Source: Entoloma clypeatum
Taxonomy: Eukaryota > Basidiomycota > Agaricomycetes > Agaricales > Entolomataceae
Reading direction: 5' to 3'
DNA: 64,000 nucleotides
Assembly (NCBI GenBank): GCA_963565915.1
Contig: OY751494.1
Coordinates: 930,001-994,000 of the forward strand
Shown: piece by piece, positions 51,227 to 63,479 of the stretch
Position numbering within the stretch: position 1 is the stretch's first letter
How the letters are laid out: the number at the start of each line of letters is the position of its first letter
The notes under the pieces: model-generated
The model's input: only the letters and a program-made list of their open reading frames with translations
Told to the model about the DNA's origin: nothing
Database searches by the model: none
Position numbers and translations under genes: made by a program

Positions 51227-53613
51227 GATCAGCATATCATTACATAAAATGATTTGTATTTTCTTTCGCTGTTGCAATAAATCCTGTTTGCGACATGTTC
51301 ATGAAAGAAATACCAAGAGAGCTTGAAAAATGCATTTCACATTTTTAATGTTCAAATAACTTATATCCAATCATGGAATAATCCAGATAGTTAGTGCGCT
51401 TTCAAGCTGCCTACTATTAAAGGAAAAAGCATGAAGCTTGTTCAAAAAGAACACGCAAGTCATTAATTTGTCTTTTGCTGCATCTTTATTCCTTTACTTT
51501 GGATTGAAATTCCACTTTACAATCATTGCTGAAAGAGACATGCTAAAATCACGCCTCTGTCCGTAAATTGCATGATTGATTGGATAAATAGATGCTTCTA
51601 AGCATTTTGATAATGTTGTAATCTACTTCATTATTCATGAGATAGAAGAGTCTAAAAACACCCTTCAATCGTTGATTCAAGATTGGTCTAACCAACCAAC
51701 CTTGTTCCTTCACTTTTTCCGCAACAACTGTTGCACAAAGTAGCACAAGATTGAGTTGAGCAACCATGTATGCTCCTCATCTTAACGCTCTCCATTTTTG
51801 CATGGGAATAATTTCCATTGTGAAATTAAAATAGGGTCCTTGTGACATTCTATTTGCAAAATGGATTAGTCATGGAATCTTGCAATAAACATTGCTTACA
51901 AATGGAACTGGAATGATCGCCTGAGACTAGCTATCTCAGATCAGCAATTCACACCCTTGTTGCATGAATTATTGGTTTCCCAGCCAAGTTCTGCACTGTT
52001 TCAGTTTGTATGCCATTTACGAAGCAAATGATTTATGTCGTTTCAGCATGAAACGATTCCACACTTGACTGGAAAAGGGGGAGAATATAGAGAAAAGAGC
52101 AATTCTTAATTGAACTTGCATTCTTGCGAACTTTGCATTGATTGATCTTATCTCATGCAATTGTTTTGCATACAACACTCTATAGGATGCACAGCGATTT
52201 ACCCATTAAATCTGCGGCATCTTGAACAAGGATCTATCTTACTCCAAAGATAAAATGACATGTCGTCCAAAACAATGATATTTGGATAACCAAGACTGTC
52301 ATATGAATCGATCCATTAGTCCTAGAGACTATTGTTGGGTTTTCATTTCAAGCAATCACTTTTGATTACTTGAAGAAGCATCTTAATTGATTGCTTACAA
52401 ATATGCATTAAATTGCATATGAAATAGTTCTTGGTATACAAGATTACTATTGATTGCATGAACGCATCAAAGTGTTACTACACTTTGAATATTTGGACAT
52501 ATCCATGGTCACCGTCACCAGGTACCAAATAGACTCCCAGGGCTGCCAGCATCACCGCCCCTGAGGATGATGAACCTGCTGAGCTAAGCTCGCAATCATC
52601 ACAGCTGCTCGGCATTAAACCAACGTGCTAGGTCACCTGATCTGCGCCTAATCGGCTGTGTCGACGACTTGGATTTAAACACTGCATTGTGCACCCTTTT
52701 GGGTTTGCCATCTTTGTTTGTCACAAATCAAATATTCCCCATCCAATGCGTTATTGTTGTATCATGCAACAAATCATAGTCAATCTGTGTTAATGTCTTA
52801 GAATGGTATTCTAATGACCTCTGAACATAAAATCGGATGTTCAAAACACATGTATCACCACATACAAAAGAACTACAATTGCAAGTCAAACACTTGACTA
52901 TAATTGCAATAATACTCGCACAACAGTTGGCTTGATTGTTTAATCGCCTATAAATCTGTTTATGGAAATACCATTTCAGGGGGAGATCTACCGATCTCTA
53001 TTAAAACCCTAAAATCGGAATAATCCATAAGATGCTTGAGCCGCCATAATACTTTGCAATGCTCAGATATTATGGGATATATTTGAGCTATCTAAACGTC
53101 CTCTATGACGCTAAACTAGATCCCACAGTGGATTTGAACCTATATAGTTCATCCACGTCCTAAGTCTGGAGTAATACACTTGACTCAGAAGATATTATCT
53201 ATAAGTGCACCTTTGTGCTGCCGTGATAATATTACATACTCAAGATTGATGGCATGCCTCATCTATGATTGTTAGCGGTCTTTGACGCAACTTCCAGAGT
53301 ATTAATAAGCTATACCAAGCTTATGTCATGCTATGCATGATCCTATCAATTGGTTTAAATGACTATTTGAACGATATAGATTAAGTCTAACAAGCTCTTA
53401 AATGAGTTACATCTACCTGACTTATTAACGGCCCACAAGCCGATCTATACATGGTAATATCAAAATGTCAACCATTGATCCAGTCTGAGATGACAATAAA
53501 CTATTACGTGGTTTGCTGATGCAATCAGACTAAACATCTGACTCAGCATGGTCCGTGTGAGATAGGCAAAGCCTTAAATACGCTCCTCAAATCGAGTTTT
53601 AGAGCAGGCTACC

Positions 53614-53793
53614 ATGGCATTCTTCGCCTACTTCTCCACCGCCTTTTACACTCGCTTCGCACATGCCGACCATCTGGCGCATGTTGCCTCGACCACAACC
53701 ACCACCACCACCACTACTGCAGCTGGCGCCGCCGCTGCTTCTTCATCGCTCTCTGGCAGTAACACTGCCATGACCGCCGACGATAAGACGTAG
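53614..53793 (+). CDS. small ORF, 59 aa, Thr/Ala/Ser-rich
   Basis: ATG in good context (taccATGGc), MAFFAYFSTAFYTRF at the start (aromatic, possibly a short hydrophobic helix), then a run of threonines, Ala-rich and Ser-rich stretches, and the end MTADDKT. It is the only obviously GC-biased coding-like stretch in the second half of this element and lies about 490 bp before the LTR. No known family. It may be a small protein of the element or chance. Confidence 0.4.
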   Translation: MAFFAYFSTAFYTRFAHADHLAHVASTTTTTTTTTAAGAAAASSSLSGSNTAMTADDKT

Positions 53794-54279
53794 GAGAAGA
53801 AGTAAAGTAGATAGTGGTACAAAGTAATTAAAATAATAATTACTTGAAAAACGCCTTTGAAAACAACTCAAGAGCGCTTGACACAGTCGCTTCTGAGTTT
53901 GGTAGTTGACAGATCTTGCTGAGCATTGCTCGCAATCATTGTTGACACCAACAATGTTCTCAAACAGTAGCTGCTTCTAGTGCCATCATGGCTGCATGTT
54001 TATCGCGCCATCCCATCTCTCTCAGAAGTGATCCTTTTGATCCTTTTGATGATCCCTTTGATCTCAGACTCTATATCTGATGAGAACATATCCATCTAAG
54101 AATTGATTGGATACTATGGTCTCTGATATAGACCTTAAATGACAGCGTATGCTTATACGACACGGCAAGACACCCATTTAGTCTGAGCAAATGAAGTCTC
54201 GACTACCATCCATAAGTTAAGATTTGAATATCTTCTTATACAAGTATTGAACTCTTATGGGATCTCACTTGTGGGGGTG

Positions 54280-54681
54280 TGTTGAACATTCAAGTATGGA
54301 TGTATCGACAGTCAATCACGTGACTACAATCATGTGTTTTACCATGTGGCCTGACCACATGAAGTGTTCTAAACATAAAACAATCAAGACTCGTTCTAGA
54401 TCTCTGAGTCATCTCTTTGACTCAGGATGCTGCGCACCACAGCCTTGATGCTGTGTACCAGAGATGTTCCATCATGTTCTAGCCAATAGCGTTACTAGCT
54501 CGTAGTTGGTCTGTGTGCATTTCTATAAGTATAAATACTGCATGTAACTAGTGTAGTATAATAGGCTTTACAAGTTCTACAACTTCTATCATTGCCCACT
54601 CTTCAAACATCTCAACCCCCTTCGCTTCAATGTGAGTATCATTAACCAGGCTTCCTCTGCATCTGCAAGGCGTGCTGTTCA
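54280..54681 (+). repeat. LTR-like 3' end of the non-coding element
   Basis: Starts TGTTGAACATTC after the purine tract. It has a TATA-like agtataaata near 54530 and a leader with ATG followed by a donor-like gtgagtat at 54630. It appears to end TGTTCA at about 54681, where repeat X takes over, so the exact end is uncertain. Part of it (54414-54556) recurs inverted at 5378-5520. Confidence 0.65.
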
Positions 54682-54684
54682 ATA

Positions 54685-55558
54685 CCAACGACCCCAACTG
54701 ATGACCAACAGCCTCCCTTTGTGCCCAACACCCCCCTCTAGCTCCCAACATCCCCTCCTCGTGCCCAACAGCCCCCACTCACACCCAACGGCCTCCCTTC
54801 ATGCCCCCTCAAGTGCCCAACACCCCCCTCTAGCGTGCAACGTCCCATCCTTGTGCCTAACGGCCCCCACTCGCCTCCAACGGGCCCCTTCACACCCAAC
54901 AGTGCACTCTCACATCCAACGGCCTCCTTTCGCCCCCAATGACATCCCTCGCCTGTCTCTCATGCCCGAAAGCTGTCTTTCATGCCCAACTGCCTCGACT
55001 CACACCCAACAGTCCCCACTCGTCCCCAATGCCCGTCTCTCGTGCCGAACGGCCCCCCAACTCATGTCCAATGACCTGCACTCAAACGCCCAATGACATC
55101 ACTTGTGCCCAATGCCCAATGCTGTCCACACGCATCCAATCACCCCTCTCTCCTGTCCAACAGGACCTGTAGCCACATCCAATGGCCTCACTTGCGCTCA
55201 ATGCCATCCATGAGCATGTGAATTGTGCGGCTGGGGAGTGGGACAGACACAGGGGTTTTTTTTTTCTGTATTTACTGTAGTTAGACCAGTCTTGTTCTAT
55301 AATTTAAGATTGGTGAGACTAGTGGGACCAGTCTCCCATTGGTCTTGTCTTATTTTCTGTCATTTCCATATGAGTGAGAGAGTAGTTTCCATAGACTGAC
55401 TTCTATGTCAATAGCTCAGATGACCTCTTGCTTTGTCTCAAGGTTACTGGTTTAGACTGGTTTAAACCAGTTAAACCTGGTTAATTTTTTTTTCCAAAAG
55501 TGATTAACTTAAACCAGTGGTATGTCTGAATCTGATTAACTCAAACCAGTTGGTTAAC
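54685..55558 (+). repeat. repeat X, copy 2 (left part)
   Basis: CCCAAC minisatellite followed by the AACCAGTTT-rich part. It is inverted relative to 46171-47236. It continues at 59603-59670 after the inserted hAT-like element and ends ...CTTTTGAACACTA. Confidence 0.8.
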
Positions 55559-57582
55559 TAAGGCATAGCATGAGTGCACTCGTGAGTTACCAGGATCTGT
55601 ACTCACGGGTATTTTACATGTTCGAACCCATACTCGGATCCGCGAAGATCAGTTCCCACGGATGACTCAGATCTGTGGGTTCAACACCCGTGAGTTCTTC
55701 GGGTACTCGCAGGTCATCAGGTTCTTCAGGTACTCACAGGTTTACCTTGAGTACCCGTATGAAGGATTGATAAATCCCAGTCTGAGATGTCCAGGCTCGG
55801 GCTTGGCCTGAAGCCCAGGGTTTGGGCCCAGCTTGGATTCTCAGAAATGCGCACCTTAATATAAATTCAACCATTGCACCTATTCTTCTCATCTTCTAGA
55901 CTATTAATATATACATACAATAGAGTATTTATACCAGAGGAACAGTCTGAATGGTGCCTGTATCAGTAGGTAGGTTCAATTCCCATCAAACCTCTGAGCA
56001 TGCCACAAAAGCACTTCTAGTAGCACATCCACTCAATGGATTCCTCTTGTCTCTATTGCCCCTTCTTTAGTACATATAGGAGTAGGCTTCTGCCTCAGTG
56101 ATAAGGTGGGTGATATTTAGATTAGTAGATAGGCTCCAATATCATCAAACCCCCAAACACACAACAAAATCACCAATATTATAACAAGCCCTTAACATAT
56201 TCTTATTATCTCTTTTGCCCCTTCTTTGGCATGTATGTATGTATATTTCTACCGAATAAATAAGGTGGACAATCTCTGGTTGTGATCCTACCTCATAATC
56301 CTCTCAAAACCTCGAAACACACCAAGATCAATTTTGTTTGGCACAACCGTGGGACGTATGCCTCTCGTCTCCTTTGTATATTATACAGGACATATATAGG
56401 TAGCCTTTGACGCCAGGGATAAGCCTGGGGACATCAGGAAAAACACGAAATATAAATATAACTGTATTGCACTGGATTATCCAAACTTTGGTATAATATG
56501 ACAAATTGCGCCAATTATGTCAAACTGGCCAATTTAACTCTTGGGTTCGGATAATCTAGACATACTTGCATAATATAGTATCTATTTCGCAAGATATAGG
56601 ATGTTTCTAGCCCATGAAAGTATCAATAAAGTGCTCCAAAGCTCAATATTAACACACTTTAGAAGAGGATTCCAATGACATTTTCAGCTGACCATGCACA
56701 TTCAAGAAGGCAAACGACTTCGATTGACATGTCTACGTAACACACAGATCTATGTAATTAACGAAGCTAGATGGGCATGGCATGAACTTGCATCCCTCAG
56801 CCAAGCTCGTCAAGCGCAGGACGTCTGTCCCCAGACAAATTGAATACATTGTGAAGTGTGCAAAGGATAGCAGGGTGATGGAAGAGCTTTGCAGGATGTA
56901 TGGAGCCATCCTATGATAAATTGAGTAAGATACATCATATCTGGGTGAAGTGGGGATACTTACCTTGCACCGAGCATAAATACAGGTACTAACATGCTAC
57001 TAACGGGCTAGTTTGAATCGCACACTATAAAGAGAATGATCAAATCAGAAGGGAGGCAAGTGTAAGGGCGACCTTACGATCCAAGACTCAAACTCAGATA
57101 CTTGCAAGGGAGATCTGAAGTTTAGATTGAGCGGTCTGATAAGTAATACAACACACACCTTGCAAGGGATATCCGAAGAGAAAGTTCTGAGGATTCCCCT
57201 GCAAGCTAGCAAGATAAATAGTAAAATGAGATATGAAATAAGAGATAAAACGAGACGCATGAATGATGAGCAATGATTGGGAGTAGGGATGGGGGATGAA
57301 TGGAAACAAGATGAATGATAGTACCTGCGATCTGACGTGCAGAGTAGCGGATGGGCGCAGAGTCATCGGATGTGGAGAGGTGGATAAGATGTCGGAGGCA
57401 GCGGATCCGATTGGAGGACGTCGGAGATGGTGGAATAGAAAAGAAAGGAAAAGTGAAAGTGGTTGCCCTTACAGCAAGTGCATGTTTGCTTATGGTAAGG
57501 CATTGAATCGGTTGGTCTGTGTACTGAAGAGTGTGCTGGTTGACTCAGGCATGCCATGGGTGTGGACGGGGAGCCTCGTGCC

Positions 57583-58023
57583 TAGTGTTTGAAAGTTTGG
57601 TCCGGTCTTGTTTTTGACCCTCAAAAAAGAAGAACCGAGACCGGTATAGGTTCCTAAAATTCACCAAAATAGTAAAAACAAGACCGAACCGATGTGAAAC
57701 CGGTCATACCAGTTCAGACCGGTCTTCACCCGCGGTTGGTATTTTTTTCATGTCAGAAATTGGTCAAAGAATCACTGAAAAATCAGAGTTTAACTGCAGT
57801 TGGTGAGTATACCAACTGTGGGTGACTTTCAGTCAAAGACCGGTTTAAACCAGTTCAAACCAGTTTTTTAGCGGTCTCTGAAAATCCTGAAAAAAGATGA
57901 ACCGGAAACCGGTTGTGATCCAAAACCTTATAGACCGAGACCGCAGTCCGGTCTCAAAACCGGTTCATTACAGTCCGGTTTTGGTCTGGTTATAGGTTCT
58001 TGAGACTGAACCTTGAAACACTA
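57583..58023. mobile_element. hAT-type MITE, 441 bp, nested
   Basis: Ends TAGTGTTTGAAAG and CTTGAAACACTA with an 8-bp duplication CTCGTGCC (57575-57582, 58024-58031). The interior is rich in GACCGGTTT/AACCGGTC palindromic words. It sits inside the hAT-like element 55559-59594. Confidence 0.85.
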
Positions 58024-58469
58024 CTCGTGCCACTCCTCTTTGTTGGCGATGTGTGTTCTAGTTGTTCATGGATTAGTAATGTTGAAGCATGAAATGGCGA
58101 GAAAGAAAACGGACTTTAACAAGGGGACACCTGTGTCGCGATCAAGGATGTGGAGGTCCCTAGAGTTTTTGTGTGTAATGTTGTGGAACCCAAAGGGCAT
58201 GCAATCACATGCATTGGAAATTTGGGGCGCAGCTTGATGGCGACAGCAGGACCTCTGGTCTATGACCCCAGACATGTGAGCACTGAGGACGGGTTCATGG
58301 CTAGGTTCTATCACTGTAAGGTAGGTTGGAGGGGTGCAGGGATGGATTGTTTTCAAAACTTACTGGATAGCAAATGGTAGGGGCACAGAGGGAAAGGTAT
58401 GGGCAAGAAGGAGGGAGAAGGTGGTGGTTGGGAACGAAAATTGATCACAGCCAAACAGCTAGGCAATAG

Positions 58470-58790
58470 CATGGATATGAGTAACCCTCACGGGTTACGG
58501 ATAAGGGTACACACGGGTACGGGTACGGGTACACATTCCCCTACCCGTGAGCTTCAAAACAAGCCAGAAATCATCGAAAACGGTTAAGTATTGAGTGAGT
58601 TATGAGCAAAACAGCAAACTGGGACTGTTTTGATCATAACTCACTCAAATCTTGACCGTTTTTGATGATTCTTGGCTTGTTTTGACGGGTAAACCCGTCG
58701 GGTTACGGGTACGGGTCGCCAGGGGTACGGATACGGCTACAGCGTGAGTTATCCTTGGGTTTATCCGTGCCATTCCCTACAAACAGCAAC
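58470..58790. repeat. fold-back element with long hairpin
   Basis: Arms 58557-58613 and 58625-58683 are reverse complements with few mismatches around an 11-base loop. The outer parts carry matching GGGTAC/GGGTTACGG words. It resembles the termini of the host hAT-like element and may be a derivative of it. Confidence 0.75.
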
Positions 58791-59712
58791 CAAACATTCA
58801 ACAAAGTTCCGGCAGGGTTTGAAATGACTTCGCGCAACTTTCAACTGCAACAACCACTTCCACCCACCGCCCACAGTGCACATCATGTGAAGCAAAACAT
58901 TTTAAACAGTTTGGACATGTCATCCGCGCGCTAGCATACATATTGAATGAACTTGTTTATTGAATATTTATTGAAATTCATATTTATTGTTCTTGTTCAA
59001 GACTTCCTCATTTTAAGAATACTCATTTTATGTCTGTGAAGTTGTACAAATATACTAAATTATCCCTGGCCTTGTAAATGTGGTGATATCATGTATAAAG
59101 TAGTCTATTTCGCAACATCCGCATAATTTAGCCAAATTGACATTTTGGGTTCTTCCTGATGGACCCCCAGTTCCATCTGGGCAAATGCCAGCTCACACCT
59201 GCATTTTCAGCAGAATACACTTTCCATACCCACAAAGCAGTCATTGTAAGGGGTTTCAACTCATTCTAATGTATTAATATAATCCTCTAAGATGTATTCA
59301 CAGTCCCAACTTCATTTCAAAACACCATTCTATTAATTTCTATATGCTAAACCCATATTCTACAACTTAGTCTACTCTTATACTATTAATGCCCTATGTT
59401 ATGATGAGTAGATTAGTTTCAGAAATTACTCACAAGTACCTGCGCGGGTACCTGTGCACTCCACAATGCGAACTCGGATCCACACGGGTTTCATCCCACA
59501 GATGACTCGGATCCGCCAGTGAGGTGACCTGCGAGTATTCCCACGGGTCTACTCGTGGTGACCTGTGGGTAACCCAGACTCATGCTATGCCTTATGGTTA
59601 ACCAAACCACTGGTTTGGTTTGGTCTGGTTAGTGGTTAATTTTGTTTTTTAAACTGGACTTTTGAACACTACTCAAGCAAGGTGATTTCCACATGAAATG
59701 TTGCTAGGTAAC

Positions 59713-61239
59713 TCATGGAGCTCTCTCCACTAAAGGGGGGGTGCTGGTAACGGACTCCACAATGGGAGCCACTACTGCTTTCGCCTTTCCTTTTCTAGTC
59801 GATGTAGATACTGGAGGAGAAGGGGGGGAGGCGCTGTCAAAGACATCAGTGGGAGCGACAATGATGTTGTCAGAGCTACTGTATCGTTTTCGGATTCGAT
59901 AAGAAATGGAGCCCGTTTTGCTTTAGCCGTCTTCATCATACACATAGGTGCAGGGGAGATGTCGCCATCTGAATTGACAGGGGGAGGACGAGCCTTGTTC
60001 TTGGCTTTCTTAGATGGTGTTGGTGTTGGAGGAGGGGAGGCGTCATCGGACTCATAGGCATGTGTTTTTTTCGGCTTTTCACCTGGCATCTTCATCAAAC
60101 TATATGATATTAATAAACGGATCACGGGAAGCTACAATAAAGAAGGCAGACCTTATATCCAAACAATGAGGAAGATCAGAATCTGACTCAAAACTCAAGG
60201 CCAATGACTTTGCCTTCCTGGTGAGGTCCCGTGTAAGGTTTGAACTGCAGTTTTAAAAAGAGAGAGAGAGAGAACAGGATCAGGACATATGTTAGGATGG
60301 AAAGAAGAATGACTGACACTACTTTTGCTCTGGTAGTCTTCAGCTTCGTGGGACTGGGTCTAAGTCAACAAAATAATTAATTGAAGATTTAACATAAAAT
60401 AGGAGTTTGCATGTACGTTTTGGCCTTGGCAGCTATAATTGCCTTTGCCTTTTCTGATGGGACAATGGGACGACTTCAAAAGAGTTAGACAGAATGGTTA
60501 ATGAAAAAAATACACGAACCAGGAGCGCCTGCTAGAAAAAGTGTACAGCAAGGTTAGTTTTTAGCATGGGAGAGGTTGAACTCACGTTGGGAGATCGGCA
60601 GTATCCACATCCCTGAAGCCAACCGTTTGGATGGGTGAACATGAAATCAATGCAAGAACTTACATGGCTGTGCCAAAATTGATAGCGGGCTCTGGTGAAT
60701 GCTCCCTTTTGATTGAGACTGCTAGGAGAAGGAGGTGAGGCCTTGCGAGTGTGCTTTTTCAGAGAGGGGGCGGGAATATCAGATTCACTATAAGGATACG
60801 ATATTGTCATCCAGTTCCGAGTATAATACTGAACATAACACACACTTACGATTCAGAATCACTGATGACAAGAACTTTGTTATTTGCTTTCTGCTTTGCA
60901 GATGGAGCCACCGGCTCTGGGAAGCTGAAAAAGTGTCATTACGTGCAGTGACAAACCAGGAGTGCAGGAACATACCAGCTGGCAATGATCTTGGCATGTG
61001 CCAGCCCAGGATCACGAGGATTAGCGGATGGTGGTGCACTAGACAAGGTCAAGTAAGCTGCATGGAGAAAAGAAATGATGGACATACAGGTCACATTTCT
61101 TGGAGAGAATCTGTGCAAAAGTTAAATTCCTGGTTGATATGGGCAAACATGAGTGAATATTTAGGGAGGAGAACGGATAAGCACACCCCGTATGTGACTT
61201 CGATGCTAACGAGGATAGGGAGTTGGTATTGGATGACAT
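59713..61239 (-). CDS. multi-exon gene for a Ser/Lys/Pro-rich protein, unknown
   Basis: ATG at 61239 (MSSNTNSLSS). Exons separated by short introns include FAQILSKKCDLAPPSANPRDPG, then EPVAPSAKQKANNKVLVISDSES, ESDIPAPSLKKHTRKASPP, a VDTADLPT end, PIVPSEKAKAIIAAKAKT, RKAKSLALSFESDSD, YESDDASPPPTPTPSKKAKNKA and a last part with ASPPSPPVSTSTRKGKAKA ending near 59713. The repeated pattern SD-acidic, PP-Ser, KK-basic suggests a disordered nuclear protein. A one-base inconsistency near 59880 may be a frameshift. Exon limits in the middle are provisional. No known family. Confidence 0.45.
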
Positions 61240-61836
61240 AGTAGAATTTGTGTTATGGTGCAAAGTTCAAACGGTCGTTTCCCAGATTCAGTCTATTTCT
61301 GGTAAGCCACACGGATCAGCATCATGACATCTGTGATCGCGCGTCGTACACTGTGATGCTGGGCATCCTGCTCATTATTATGAGTCCTCCGAGCCCTCAT
61401 ATTGTCCATAGTCAATAGAAGTGGATGGATACAGTGATAGGTCATAGTATATCATTATTAATGACTGGTCCCCTCAATGATCTTATCCATTGAGAAATAG
61501 AATGTTTTGTGTCAAGTTTTGGTTAAGCCCTCAAAGTGACTGTTTCCAAGATCATGACCAAAGGTGGTCCAGTGGTATTTAGACACTCTTAGGTAGCCAG
61601 TAGTACCATCAGTTCCAATAGAATATGTTTGTGAAGGGGTCAGCATTATATTCTTATATTGACAAAACTGTGGGAAAAGTGAATTTTCATGCACAGCCAC
61701 ACAGCAGTCGTATCATCGTTCACCCTTCATCTTCAGATTCTTTGTTTTCTTTGTACATTTCGCAGGTGGTTGTGATGACTCATCCCTGGCCAGCTCTTGG
61801 GCACGCACTATCAAGGACTGTGACATGTAGATTAAA
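61240..61836. other. divergent intergenic region
   Basis: Lies between the minus-strand gene and the plus-strand gene. It holds the promoters of both. An ORF at 61625-61912 overlaps the next gene out of frame and is not supported. Confidence 0.4.
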
Positions 61837-63430
61837 ATGCGGGGGGTGTTTTACCCTGCTCCGATCATGCCCAACTCATCCCGCTTTTTGCCAGAAATTG
61901 TCGAGATTGTGAGGGTTGATTACAACCACTGTTTCAAAATCAGGTATATCAACACCAACGGAAAGCTTGTCTGTTGCGATTGTAATCTTCAAATGATCAG
62001 ATCCTTCGAGAAGCTCAAGTGTGCTGGAGTTGTACTCAGGGAGTTGAAAAGATGGATTTTTTGCTCAAGTAGAGCGCCCCAAGGATCCAAGTGCCAGAGG
62101 TAGACAGCCAGTGCAAAACCAATGCAGATGGTCGCACAGAAGATGAGAACTTTACCATTCTCACAAAGAACCCAATTTAATTGCGGGAAGCGCTCCCGAT
62201 GGGGGTGCAGGGTACGGACAATGATTTGACAGTCTGGCCGGGCGTTGATGAAGAAATAACAGACAAAATTATCTTAGCCTCCCTTTATGATGGTGTCCCC
62301 CCTTCGTAAGTTGACATGATGTGATGTTTGTTGCTTCATTCTCATTGTGTACCCTCTTATGGCAGAACTTCTTATGTTTACAAGCCATTTCAGGCTGCCA
62401 GTGCAGGAGAATTTGAGATGTATTCAGCATCCTTTGTGAAAAGCACGATTTCAGATGATGATATACTGTATGATTTATGATGTCTCTTTATTTACATGTT
62501 TCCTGACTCTCTCACCCCAGGAATGTGGCAAATTGTCTTCAATTTAAGTGCTGGAATCACATCATCAACATGTCGCACATGGACGCCGCACAGTTTACAA
62601 AACGATCAACGGGAAAAGATACCGCTGCGCCTCCTGATAAGCTCCAGGCTGCCAACGGGACTCCTGTCATCGGTCTGATGGCAATCGTCATTGAGGATTG
62701 CGAAGTCATCTCTCCCGGCTATGTACAGACTGGTGCCACGGAATCGTACCGCGTCTGCCAGGCGACTGGTCTACCATTTATGGGTTCTTGGGATCGTGAT
62801 TCTAACATCTGGGGGGAGGTTCTTAACTTCACAGGTCCCATTTACGCTCCCGTCTCTGGGTCGGGTATCTCATTTATGTCTCAAGGAGAAGGCAAAGGTA
62901 TTGTACCGTTCTCGTTTGCTTGATATGATAACCTTTCTGATCTAAATTATCCAGCCCATGCCATCACAGCATCTCCAATGAAACCAAAATCTGCAGCTGC
63001 GGTCGCACGCTCGCCAGTAAAAGCAAGGCAGACTCCTACCTTGTCGTGGATGGCATCATCGTCATTGTTGAAAAAGACAATCCAAGACTTGCTTCCATTT
63101 GACAAGCTGCATAAGCATTCCTTCATGTTATTTCCTCCTTGCTTGATTGACGCTGTTCAATGTTATCTTCAGCCCAAGACACGGTAATGGTAAACTCCCA
63201 TTCGACTTCTCGGCGGATCACTGAAATCACTTCCTTTATATACCGATGATTCTGGTGAACATGCTGATGTTCCTGTCGGCGCCGTGGTCATGGTAGTTTA
63301 CTCTGTTGGGACATACAATGGTAGTAAAGGCCACGCACTTTCCCTAAATTTGATATTCATGATTGTTCTTGCACTACCTGTTGTTCAGTTACCATGATCA
63401 TGTATCCGTGTCGTCGTCAATATCTGCACC
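61837..63430 (+). CDS. multi-exon gene of unknown function (mushroom-type)
   Basis: Exon with MRGVFYPAPIMP, VDYNHCFKIRYINTNGK and CCDCNLQM; then VWPGVDEEITDKIILASLYDG (an in-frame TAA near 62178 precedes it); introns 62308-62365 and 62469-62520 lead through YVYKPFQAASAGEFEMYSASF to CLQFKCWNHIINM, CEVISPGYVQTGATESYRVC, PFMGSWDRDSNIWG and GPIYAPVSGSGISFMS. After an intron near 62900 comes a Lys/Ala-rich piece, then GGSLKSLPLYTDDSGEHADVPVGAVVMVVYS. I have seen similar hypothetical proteins in agaricomycetes but know no function. The start is uncertain, and the TAA suggests either an unseen intron or a damaged copy. Confidence 0.5.
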
Positions 63431-63479
63431 ATTATCAATAGAGCATTTGCCTGTCAATTGAGTTCTGAAGATATCAATT

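Larger units (their letters stand above)
50582..54681 (+). mobile_element. large non-coding LTR-ended element (LARD-like), 5' end missing
   Basis: About 3.7 kb with hardly any coding capacity, ending in a purine tract (cttgtgggggtg) and an LTR-like sequence at 54280. No RT, integrase or gag was recognised on either strand. It contains two similar blocks, about 51118-51200 and 52525-52590, with the shared peptide TPRAA(G/S)I, which hints at remnants of one ancestral ORF. Classification as a non-autonomous LTR element is inference, since the 5' LTR is not present and the left side is interrupted by another element's LTR. Confidence 0.5.
55559..59594. mobile_element. hAT-like non-autonomous DNA transposon, 4.0 kb
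   Basis: Perfect 17-bp terminal inverted repeats TAAGGCATAGCATGAGT (55559-55575) and the reverse complement (59578-59594), flanked by the 8-bp duplication TGGTTAAC (55551-55558, 59595-59602). Removing the element plus one duplication restores the sequence of the uninterrupted repeat X copy, which proves the insertion. About 200 bp inside both ends are rich in CGGGTA/ACCCG and GGATCCG words, as in hAT subterminal repeats. No hAT transposase was seen, so it must be mobilised in trans. It contains a nested MITE and a fold-back repeat. Confidence 0.88.

Noticed and set aside
54632..55172. Pro/Ser/His-rich ORFs
   Set aside because: Same minisatellite family; no start context, and the frames differ between copies.
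58480..58740. GGGTAC/GGGTTACGGG words as internal telomere repeats
   Set aside because: The period and sequence do not fit TTAGGG; they belong to the fold-back element and the hAT-like ends.
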